64,000 bases of DNA, from NCBI GenBank assembly GCA_016785225.1, contig JAFBJZ010000371.1:2674001-2738000 (forward strand), in the 5' to 3' direction. Shown in pieces: positions 49,762-62,058 of this stretch. Under the pieces are notes generated by a model. It searched no databases. It was not told the origin of the DNA and saw only the letters and a list, made by a program, of their open reading frames with translations. A program made the position numbers and the translations under genes. The stretch's first letter is position 1. Every line of letters begins with the position of its first letter. The stretch is from Psettodes erumei (lineage: Eukaryota; Chordata; Actinopteri; Pleuronectiformes; Psettodidae).

Positions 49762-52700
49762 TAATGTACAGTATTTCCATTTGACATTTCCCCAGAACAT
49801 GAGCTGTCATATTGAAACTGCTTGATTTGTCTTGAACAGTTGATCACAATAAAAAACAAAAAAAAGCAGAAACCCTTTGTTGTGTTTGCCTGAAACTGAC
49901 TCAGGATCCGTTTCTTTATACATTTGAACCAAACTGCGTCTCCTTGCACGGTTTGCTGATGCTTTCTGTCACATTACTGCATATTGTTTGCCAGACCTGA
50001 TCACAGTCTGTCCAGATTTACCCACGCTGCTCTGTTTGTGAGGCAGACGTGGAAGTGTAAGCCTGCAGCGGCCTTTACCTGGAAGTTGGTCTTCTGCAGC
50101 GACGCCCCGGCCTCGACCAGCAGCCGGCACGCCGCGTGCTGCTTCTCGGAGGCTGCTTTGTGCAGGGCCGTTTCCCCTCTGCGCGCACACACAACACACA
50201 CACACACACACATACACACACGCCACGCTAATAAGGTGAACTCTGAGAACGTGCAGTTGCAACCTCTTGTCATGAGACGCCTGCCACATTGGCAGACGCT
50301 GATGTAATGCCAAGAGGAAGCTGACATCACCAGAAAAAAACACCAGAAAAGCTCCAGATCACAGTGAGGTAAGTTGTTTGGAACAATGTAAAAAACAATC
50401 CGAAAAAAACTAAAGTAGAAGCAGACAACATACTTCTCTCTATCCGTCAAGTCCAGTAGCCCTTTGGAACCTGCGGAAGCAGAAACAGAATATCTTGATG
50501 ATTTAAGAAAACATTGCTTTAATCAGCACAAGAGTTTATGTTTGTTGTCATTTCTTTTTGCAAATGCAAACGATGAAGAATGAGCCGAGGCGGCGCATAA
50601 TGTGGCATAGTGGCGTTTCTCGAAATGTTCTGCGAACTGTGCGGTTCCTTTGTTTCTAGGTCTCTTTCATAAAGAAGACAACCACATTTAAAGATGTAAT
50701 ATTTCATCCCAATACCTGATTTTTGTTTTCAGCAGTGGCCTTTCAATATGTTTAGTTACTGTTGTGACTTCTCTAAACCCTTCGTCTTCAGTGTATTAGA
50801 GGTTAGCGAGGTCAGTAGGCCTGAGATGATTCATTTGTCGTGTTTTTGGTGGGTGGTTCCCTGGGGATGTTTACAATATTGCGCGGAGAAAGTAAGAGAG
50901 AAAGAAGAAGCAGACGGCCCGAGCCGTTAGAACAGGAACCGAAGAAAGATCTTTGGGTTTCTCGTTCTGTGGAAAACTACTTGCCATCTGCGGTCGAGGG
51001 CTTGTTGCTATCGTCAGCCGACTCCTTCCACAAAAACCAACTGCAAACTGCCGTTGCCGCCGGTGACCGCAAGCATCTCCACATCAACTACAACTGAACT
51101 TTTACCGGGCGGTGACTTTAGACGCAACGCTTTCTTCCTGTTTTGTGCAGGGCATGTCTTGAAAAAACTGTTTGCAATAATTCTTATAAGTCTTATGTAT
51201 GTGAAACGCTACATGCTACACGCACACTGCAGCGCGAGCTCACCCTGCTGCAGGATGTAGCTGACCAGGTCTGTGTGTCCTTTCTGGGCAGCCATGTGTA
51301 ACGCTGAACAACCTCCGGAGTCTCTGACCAACAAGCTGACGCCTCGACGTACGCACTCTGACAGCTGCAAAGGAAACAAACCCCCCCCCAAAAAACAAGT
51401 TTATAAGTTGAACCTTGGGTTTGTCCACTGAGAAGTGGATTAGGATTTTTATTAAAATATATATATATATTTTTTTTTTTTGCAGGTGAGGTTTTAGATT
51501 TCTTTCTCTCTTTGAGGGGAAAAAATTGGAACGACACCTTCGCTGAGGTGTTTACTGTAAACTACACTAACTAAAACAGTTTTTTCTCAGAAATCTGTAC
51601 ATTTGCACGTGTCATCGCACTTTACCATAGAAAGATCCCCAGAACTGGCGGCCGTCAACAAAGCTGCGAACAAACAAAAGACACAAACTGTCACGTGATG
51701 GATTTCTGCAGACATCGTCATTTTACAGGAATTCTGCTCGTTCTAATGACGCCTCTGTGTTTTTCTGCGTCCGCTGCCATAAAACACTTGCATTCAAGAT
51801 GAAGCATTGTTTTCGAGATGAAAGAAATGCGGCAACACAAATGATGCAGCCTCACCCTGAGCGTTTCTGCAGGGCCTCGTCACTCGCTTTCCGTTTCACT
51901 TTCTTACAAATGATTCCTCCTGTCTATTTGTGTTTTGAACCATCTGAGGAAATTCCAAGGTTATTTCCTTGGAACAGAATATTTTTCTCGTCCCTGGAAA
52001 CAAATTCTCTGTCTGTACCTGTAAAGTATTTGTGTTCGTAGCATTAATAGACCGGGATTTCAGAACAAACTCGACAGAAAAACTAAATGTTGCAAAAGAC
52101 CCGGGAGCGTGTCGTGTCCAAAATCTCGGTCACCGGGCAAATGTAACCAGCAAAAACGAGATAAACTCGTCAAAGCCCAGCTGTTACTGACCAAATAAGA
52201 CAAATAGATAAACAAACCTACAACCTGTTCCACATGAGGAAACAGGTTTGTTACAATGGAGAGTACCTGGAATCTCCCTGATATGACAGCAAGTGATGAG
52301 GCCGTGATAGCTATCCTCGTACTGCCCCAGATCATGGCACTTGAGGACATTAAAGGATGCTTTTTTTGGGCATAGACCTGAAACCTGTTTTTAAAAAGAC
52401 CCCGACTCGCCAACATCTGCAAAGCCCTCAGGGGATGTTGGGTTCAGCAAGGGGAAAAACTGAATCAGTTGCTCATCAGTCATCCTCTGACTGGGTGACT
52501 GACTGTATCCTCTGTGAGTGTATAAATGCAACTTATATACAAGGAACATTTGTTGTTTCATTAGATCATATGTGTTTGTGTTGTACCTTGTTCCTCGGGG
52601 GTCAGTGGAGCGCTGGAATAAGAAATGAAAGAGGAAATTAAAATGTGACTGACTCATGTAGATAAAAACACTCATCTTCCTCTTTCTGTGTTTTCAGCGC

Positions 52701-54444
52701 TGCACGTAGTAGTGTCAACTGTTCTGATCTCTTTCTTTTTTACCTCAGTAAATAAAGGTTAAATAAAGTGTGCGTGTCTGCTGACGCACCCAGCGGTGGG
52801 TTCCACCACCAGATCCGGCATCCCCGTGGACGGTCCCTGGCTCACCGCTGGTGCCTCGTGGTCCAGGATAAATACCTCGTCCTGGCAGATCTCCGTCACA
52901 AAGTGGAGGTGCTCCTGAAAATAAATAAATAAATAAAATATTTAAAAACGTGTGTACATGTATGAACATATCATCAAATGACCTTAACTATTCGATCACC
53001 AAAAGAAACAAAGTGCTGTTTACCTGAGCCTTGTCGATGCGATAAAATCGGTCAGCTGACGTGGCTGCAGAGCAGGGACATGCATGTCAGTGGGATGAAG
53101 GTTATCTGTCTGAGTTTTGTATCATTTACCTTATATATTATATTTTTAAAAATGTATGCATCATTTTATCTCATTTATCGAGTTTTACTCTTTTCACCAA
53201 ATAATTATATTGGCCTGTTGTGTTCTTTGTTGAAGCCTTTTGCTACTATGTTAGGAAAAGCTCTTTATAAATAAAGTTATTGCAACAGATACAAAGGTTT
53301 ACTGAGCGCTTAAGTGAGGTAGACAGATGATAAAGAGTAGCAAATGTAACATCTATGTCAAAATTGGTCAGCTTTTGTTTCAGTCACTCACAATCCAAGA
53401 AGCTCCAGTTGGGAGACAGTCTACTGGCCGAACTGGTCCTGGGGATGCCTCTGCTCTCATCCTGGAGGCAAAAAGACATGACACAGCATGATCTTTATCA
53501 GCCTTTCACTGAACAATAGCCTGTATGTAACAAAAAAAAAAAAAAGGTCACATGGGGAATTATAAGAAGGAAGAGAAGCAAGTGAGAGAAATTCCGACAC
53601 GGGAAAGTTTTATTTCTATTATTATTGTTGTTTTCAATCAATTAATAACAAGACAGAGACAATCGAGACAATGAGACAGCGCAGTTTAAACTAGCATTAG
53701 ACTGAAGATTTGGACGCCCCTTTTCCTCACCACGGCTAATAAATATATGTTTATAATATTACTGCTTATGTGGTAAGAGAGGACTTTACTCAATGTGGGT
53801 GTCAGTCTGGAAAAAAATATCATAACTATCATCATTATTCTGTAAAAATAGTGACTGAAATCATGGCTCAGATTTTAAGCATTGTATAAAAGGTCAGATT
53901 TAGATATTTTTTATATTTTTAATATGTAGCAAACTGCTTCTTACGCCTTCAAAACGAATCGTAATCCAACTTTTCCCTGCAGAGAGACACCCAAAAGTCA
54001 TATACCTGATAGTGCACTCTGTGGCCAGTAGATGGCGCCTGGTGTAAATCCTAGCAAGCACAGCAGACAGGTTTCAAGGTTAACAGACAGCCGAAAGCGT
54101 TCACATCAAAAACTTCCACAGATGTTAACTGGGTTAGTGAATGTCCCCCCCCGCGCACACACACACACGAGACACACAGTTAAACAGCAGCTCCGCTTTC
54201 CCCGCTGGTTGCTTATCCATCTATAAATAACTGACAGGAGTGGGACGGTGCAGCATGCGTCATGAAATAATGATGAAGAGGAGGGAGGGAGAAAGAAAGA
54301 GAATAAAGTTAAAGCTATCGTCGTAACGAGGGTGATGATGAGGGTAAAGGAGAGGGCTTGCCTCCTGTAATCTGTCAATGTAGAGCCTGCATGTCTCCAG
54401 GTCACAGTCCCCCCTTACCACCACGATGCCTACTGGGATGGCTG

Positions 54445-54519
<75 letters not shown>

Positions 54520-57500
54520 AAGATTTGAGACAGTAATACTTTAAGACAAAAAATAAGTTAAACTCGCAGCAGCTGGTTTTTGGTCACTTGGGGGCGACAG
54601 AAACACGCACTGACCAAAAAAAAAAACCATTCACAGATTAAATTGATGTGGTAAAACTTTTGGGCAAACAGTCGCTTATTAACACGCCAGACAGACACGG
54701 AGCAACATCAGCATTCATTTAGCATGGTGTCTGTGTCCACCTGATGAATGCAAGTCCAATGCTAACTCTGTTTTCAGTCTTTACCAACTCCTGAGGGAAA
54801 TATCTGCCTCTTTAGTGGCGAGATGCTGCACTACATCGCTCTTTACTCTTTGTCTGTCTGCTTTTTTGGTGCTGGAAAGTGGGTTTACAATGGGTTTTTA
54901 GAGCTTTTTGTTTCAAGCAGTGCGCCGTTACAATTAGAAAGTGGGCATAAAGACCAAAACAGTGAGCTAAAAGGTGAAACAGTTCATTGGGCTTAGGAGA
55001 ACTGCAGAGTCATTTCGAGGTTCACGCCCAGTCAACTCTCAATGATTGAATCTATTGTCTCCATAAAAAAAAAAGAAATGTTGGTTTTAAGTGTTTCAGT
55101 ATTTCTTACAGATATCTCGAAGTCGTTCCTTGTCGTACTGCAGTCTGTCGTATTCCTGGAGGGTGATCCGATTCACTCGCAGACGCAGACGATCTGGAAC
55201 TGCGTGAGGACTAGAAAAGAAAAAAAAACATACACACGCACAAGTGCATGTACGTGCGCACACACACACACACACAGTTCAGACACGTCCAAACGTACAA
55301 TGATAAAGGACGGACACACACGTACATACATGCACACGCACAGACGCAGGCACGTCACAAACCAAATCTAAGCTTTTGCAACAGAATGATGTTTAATTAT
55401 AATTCCAGTTACAGCCACAATATTTTTTTTTTTAACTGAGCCCAAATTAAAATTTCTAATAACTGGAGGGTGGAAAAAAAAGTAGTGAACTCCCCTTCCA
55501 GTAGAAGATAAAGAGCCCCGCAACACGACCCGGATTCTGCGTTCCAGTTCGAGGCGGGCCAATGCTTTAAAGTCAACGTGCGTGGGCAATGTTGCCTTTC
55601 GGCCGGGGACGGACACTGATGAAAGCACAACACTGATGGCGGCCGATGAGCAAAGCGCACAACGAGAAAAAACCCGACGGTGAGGCGGCGGCCGTCGGCA
55701 AGATCGCCCACGTGCCCAGCCTCAAGAGCTCAAAAACCCTCACCCGCAAAGAAACAGGACGGCCGTCAGATTCAAGTAATAGTATATTAGCGAGATGCTT
55801 TTTCTTCTCAGTTCTCCCAGCTAATGGCAAAAAAAAGAGGAAGTGAAACGTGCTTTTTCTGAGAGAGGCCCCGGGCATGGAGCGAGGACTGGTGCAGGCA
55901 GAAAGACGAGCGCCGCTCACGGCGAAGTTAAAGGGAGTAGAGATGGAAGAACAGTTCAAAACTGAGCAGCGGAAGCACATCGAGAGGTGGGAGGACTTTT
56001 AACATGCTGCCATACACGCGCTCTCTGTTTCCTCAAAAACACAACAACCACTCCCATTCGACACAGTACGACTCACGCATATTTTTAAAGCACAAAAAGT
56101 TTGTTTAGACTGATGATACTAAATGTCGCGTGCTGAAGAGCTTCTAAAGCACTACAGTTAAAGAGTGCAGAGCCTCTGCTAATTATGGATTAATTTGGAA
56201 AAGTTATTGTTTGCGCCAATTCCTCAAGACAAAAACACACACATGCAAAAATCCAAACGAAAGGCAGCTTGACGAGGTTTTACTCACCACATGACATGAT
56301 GAATGCGTTTCCTTCCTCGTTAATGGTATTCAACGTATAGATCAATGATTATTGAAAAAAGCCTGGTCAGATTTTGAGCCGTCTTTCTCTGCTCTAATCG
56401 TGTGCACCACATCAGTGACCGCTTTCAACATCATCAGTTTAATCAGGTCGCGTGGGCGTCGAACCCGAGACACAGCACAACACGGACTCGCACGCACACA
56501 AAGTGACCCACGCACAGTGACACAGGGCTGAGGTACTTACACAGAGAAGGAGTCGGGGGGAGCAGAGAGGCGGCGCAGATCAGCTGCACACACCTTCTGA
56601 ATACTATGGCCGCACGCGCACGCACGCACACACACACACACACACACAGAGAGGAGGAGTGTATGGCAGAGAGGAGGAGATGAGAGGTAAAATAGGGGAA
56701 ATAAAAGAAGGGAGGTGCAGGCAAGGAAAAAAAAGACGATTGGGAAGGAGAGGAGAAGAGGTGAGGGGAGAGGAAAAGAGAGGAGTGGAAGGAAATCAAG
56801 GCGGGAAGGAGAGGAGACGAGAGGAGGAGACGGAGAAAAAAAAGGGAGGCGAGGGGAGGGAAGGAGAGAGGAGACAAAGAAAGGAAAAGAGATGAGGAGG
56901 TGAGAGGGAGGAGAAGAAAGAGGGGGAGGATAGGAGGGAGGAGAAGAAGGGGGGAGCAGAGGAGACGGGAGCAGAAGGAAATAAAAGAAGAAAGAACAAA
57001 TGTGAATAAAATAATAAATGAGCAAAAGAGATTATAGACAGAGGAGGAGGAGGAGGAGGAGGAGGAGGGACAGACGGAGAGAAGCCCAGAGGTAAATAGA
57101 CAAACAGTGACAGCACATCAAGCAAAGACACTGGTTACTGCAGCTACAGCTCATTACTCTCTACTGTTCCCCCTCCCAACACACACACACACACACACAC
57201 ACTGACTGCGGCCTGTACAACACGGCTGAAAATAGACCCACACATATATACAGTGTATATACACAAAGATGTGCGTGAGCAGTTATTAGTGTTACAGGGA
57301 TGGGAGGAGTGTTAGTAGGCACACAGTTTGAGATATAAACACTGTGTCTACAAAGCGCCCGCTCGGCTGCTTTGTCCCCGAGAGAAATCAATAAACGTCT
57401 CCTTGTGTTCGCCTCCTCTCGGCTGAAGGGAAAACCGCACGGTGTTACATGTCGGCGTGTCACTGGAGATACCCCCCACGATCGTGATTTTTGTTTTGAT

Positions 57501-57673
57501 TAAATCTGAGTGGACGACATTTATACGTCCCCCGTTCCTCGGGTTGTGGTTTGGCGAGCTGGAGGAGACGAGACGTGGGACACCGAGAGGAGAGAATGTC
57601 AGCTCCACGCGAAACAGATTGTGTGACTCACTCGGTGCGAACCCGGGCTTTTACAACCCTGCTGGCCCAGTTC

Positions 57674-57723
<50 letters not shown>

Positions 57724-57868
57724 AATGGCGTAAATGACTCACTCGTTGAGCAGGGGCACCGAGGTGCGTCTCTTGCTCTTCTGGACCATGTTGGCCTGGT
57801 TTCGGAGGGAGATGCGCAGAGTGGATGGAGCCAGGCGACACGGCTCGCCGTCCACCTACGCACGCACG

Positions 57869-57934
<66 letters not shown>

Positions 57935-60372
57935 GACGGATCACTGTTAAGCGGAAAAGTGGTAATCAAACAGAACGTGTGATATCATGTCGGCTGATTA
58001 TATCTGATAGTGAAGGTGAGTGGTGATGATACAGCAGCAACACTGAGGCACTGACGATGCTGTTTAACAATAAGATACCAATATAATATATATAATATAA
58101 TGTGTTTATGATCGTTTATTTTCTTGAAACTTTAATCTTAATTTACTCTGTGGTTTTTGTTTCCCCTTTGTGTGTTTTGTGAAGAACTTTGGGCTCAACT
58201 GCGTTGTGTGTAAAGTGCCAGGTGAATAAAGTTGTGTTGAATACGCTCACCTGAACAGGTACAGTCTTGAAGGTGGTCAACACCACCTCCCTGCACTGGT
58301 GAAGCCTCTCTCCGTGCCCGCCGACCTGCAGCGCCGCCTGGTGGACAAGGGGGAGACGGCCACCTCAGGAGAGCCGACCATGGCCGACATGAAAGAATTA
58401 CACAATTTTCCTTCCCTCGTTCCCGCTGCCGCATTTTATCGCGTATTTTCTTTCCTCATTTCTTTCCTCCCTCTCACCAGCGAGGCCATGGTGAAGCCGA
58501 TGACCTCGATGCAGCCGTCGTCGTGGCGCTGGGGTTCAAAGTCACGGTGGTCGCCCGTGTTTCCCCACGGCATGGTGCCAGCACAGTACCTTCACACACA
58601 CACATTAAGAAATTACAATATCAAATATGCAACCTCTCTTTCCATCTGCGAAGACGGGTCTGGTGCTTTCTGGTCAGAATCATCTTCCTCCTGACGATGA
58701 TGGACTTTTCCCCTTCTACGGGTGCTGAACTTGTTTTCATTATCTTAATGTCTGACTCCAGGGCAGTGTGGGAGGAGTGAAGAGTCAGAACCTGAATGAG
58801 ACCTCCTGTCCCGTGCAGCCACTAACCCGCTTCACAGATTTTCATTAGTCTGCTGCTCTCCAGGGAGCTGGAGCGTCTCGTGATTTTCCTAAATGCTGCG
58901 TCGAACATTTTTTCCTCTCCAGTGAAACTGTGAAAATGTATAATCAAGTCGAAATTTTGCCCACGAAATTGTCCCCGCTGAAATATGTTGCTTATCAACG
59001 AAAAGGCCACTGCCGTTTTTAAATAGACGACACCGACGATGTTCAGTTTTGCGTTCGACGACGGCACGTGCAGTGCAGTCGGCTAATTTCCAGATTTATC
59101 CTAAGCTTCGCTTTAAGACAAAAAATCTTCGCTGGAGTAATTAAACTGCAGGATAAACAAGAAGCAATGTGCCAGAGCAAACAAAGTCGAAAGCCCCGTT
59201 AACACCGCGTGATCGCCTACCTGGGAATGTTAAGAAACACAATGCACTGGAACTTCAGCTCCTGGATCTTGGGGGTCAGATCCGTACCGTCACACTGAGG
59301 GAGAGAGAGAACGTGAAAACGCGAGGGAGTCGTTTGTGCTGCACTGTGTGATTAGTACGGTTTCAAAACTGAGCTCATTGATACCAGGACATTCACCCAG
59401 ACACTCAGGAAGCAGGGATATACCGTAACAAGAAACTGCGAATTTCTGTGTAAAAATGTTCCGAATTTGAAAAAAATCTGCCTCCGATTAGAGACTGAAC
59501 ATTTGTAGAATAAAAGCTTCATTTCAAGTCGTCTGTCAGCGTGGAATTAGCACGGTTGCTTGTTGCTTTACGCCCGTGGAGCGTGTTATTTCGCGTCGAG
59601 CGGGGAGGTCAGCGGTCAGGGTCATTACGCCGCCGCCGAGAGGACTCGAGTGTCTTCGCTGACGGACGCTTCAGCGGGGCGGACGCTGAACGAGCGGCTG
59701 AAGGACGGCCTTTGTAATCGCCCGGCCGACCTGCCGCCCAGACGTGTCGACACGGACAGGCGATACAGAGCCAGCGCGTGTTGACACTCACCACCACTCT
59801 GACGTGCTTGGACAAATCCCTGGAGCTCCTCTGGAGGAAATCTGAGAACGCGGCCTGCGCACGCACACACGCAGACAGACGCACAAACACACACAAGCAG
59901 AGAAAAGGATCCAGTCAAACAGGATTACTCTTCGCTGCGTTTCCTTCATTTGAAAGAGATAACTCCCGGCGTGATTCCTCTCCCTCCCACTCCACATCCT
60001 TCACAGAAAAACGATTCCAAAAAAACTCAGTTTAAGATCTTCCTAAGATTCGTTAAAGGTTTAAATTTGAATCAGACCAGTTAAAGAAGCCCAGAACAAA
60101 TCTATACATGTACAAGTGCAGGGTGAAAATCAGGATGAATACTTGAAAACCATGACATGGGATGCAACACCCTGGGCGCTGTTCATTACTTTTCTAAAAA
60201 GAGCAGGAAATAAAATGAAATTTGGCGAGACAACGCAACTGGATTTCGGACGATAAACGAGACTTCCTGATTTCCTGTGCTTGATTTTACATGTCTTCCA
60301 GCCGCTCCATCTCTCTTTCCCATAATTCCCCTTCATCACGTTTCCTCTCAGCTGCCACTCTTGTACCACATT

Positions 60373-60407
<35 letters not shown>

Positions 60408-62021
60408 AATGAAAGAAGTCAAGTGGGACACTCACTCCTGCATAGAACATCTTGTTGCGGAAGCGACTGTTGAACTTTTCAGGGTTGGCCTCTGGAAAAA
60501 CACAAATCATAGACGCAGAGAAAAGGAAGGAAGAAGACGTATTAAATATGCTACAACGACGGCGGAATTAAAAATGAAAAATACAACAACACAGAGGCAT
60601 AAAGTAACTGCGTCTGTGCGCGCACAAATGTGCATGTGCGTTACGTGCCCTTTTAAATATTTTATACGATTCCCCCCCGTCTTTCCTCTTACAACGTCGG
60701 AGTAGGAAGCATTAGCGGGAAAGCGAGGGACTTAATGGAACATAAATAGAGGGGGAAATGACATTAAAATAGATTCGGCCGACCTCTGGACTCGTGGAAC
60801 TCCAGCGTGACGTGAGCGTCGAAGCCCAGGCTGAAGTAGTTGTTGAACACGTTCAGAGGCAGCTGAGGACACGGGGGGGAAGAAAAACCAAAAACCAAAA
60901 AACAGAAAAGTGAGTGCATTAGCATAAAAATTCTAAAAAGACAGCTCACATCCTGGTTGCGCTCCCTGATGCCTATCATTATCTCCATCCATCGAGTGTC
61001 GCTCATATCCTAATTTGCCTGTGTGTACACACACGTTAGTTTTTCAACCCGCTTTATGTGTGGATCTTTTTTTCACGCTTATTTTTGCCCCTTGCAAGTA
61101 AAGCGTATTGAGGATCAGTGTTTATTAACCCAACACTCACAACTGACCTGGCCTGGCGTGCGGAAAAAAAGGTAAAATTTATAATAATAATAATAATAAT
61201 AATAAAAAAGGTAATTTTACAGATCTGTTGTTTTCAGTCGGAGTGTGACCCAGGAGCTGAATCTGGTACTGCTAATTCAAAGCCATCACTTCCTGCTGCT
61301 CTTGTTTCATACTGAAAGGTTTATATGGATCCCAGACGAAAACCACTAAGGCACTAAAGCTAAAATCTCAAACACACAAAAACCTCATGACTGCAAAATA
61401 ATCAGTACGTTGGAAAAAAAAATGCTGTCTCATACAGCTACACATGGACTGTGAGTATCAGATGCTTCAACAAAGTACGCAGCATCCACTTTAATGATCA
61501 CTTTGAGCACTGAGAGTCTGCTCACTGAAACATCTGATAAGACTGTGTCTGCAGACAGCCGAGCCGGCGTTAGCCCCCCCGACAAGAGCAGACTCCATGC
61601 GCCGGTCGCTCCACTTTTCTTTCCGTCCCTCCCTCCCGTAGATTTGATCTCTCTCGGTTTACAATGAGCCGCTGGTCAGCTGACCGTCCTGAGTCACGAC
61701 AGTCCTGTAAACTGCAGGGGGCCCACACGGACTGTGATTTTTCAAGTCACAGCAAGTACGGCAGCTTTGACCTCATATCATTTTTTGTGCAGGTTGTAAT
61801 AACTCCATGAAGAAGGTATTGTACACAACAAGTAATCATCACATATAGAGAACATTTACCACAGATGTATGTTAATTGAGAAAAGGCCCAAATAAAAAGG
61901 CCGGCGTCTGGATTTTAAGAATTTGTTGAATCCTTCAAATAAACATCACGATTAAGTTTCACTGTTTCTGTGCATCTCTGATCTTAAACCTCAGATAAAC
62001 AGTTAAATCTGCAGGGTCCAA

Positions 62022-62058
<37 letters not shown>

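Noticed and set aside
56443..57131. Several serine/proline/leucine-rich minus-strand open frames
   Set aside because: They are translations of the polypurine/polypyrimidine tract, not proteins.
57442..58026. 194-residue plus-strand open frame
   Set aside because: Antisense to a dgki exon and made largely of CVCV and HTHT repeats.
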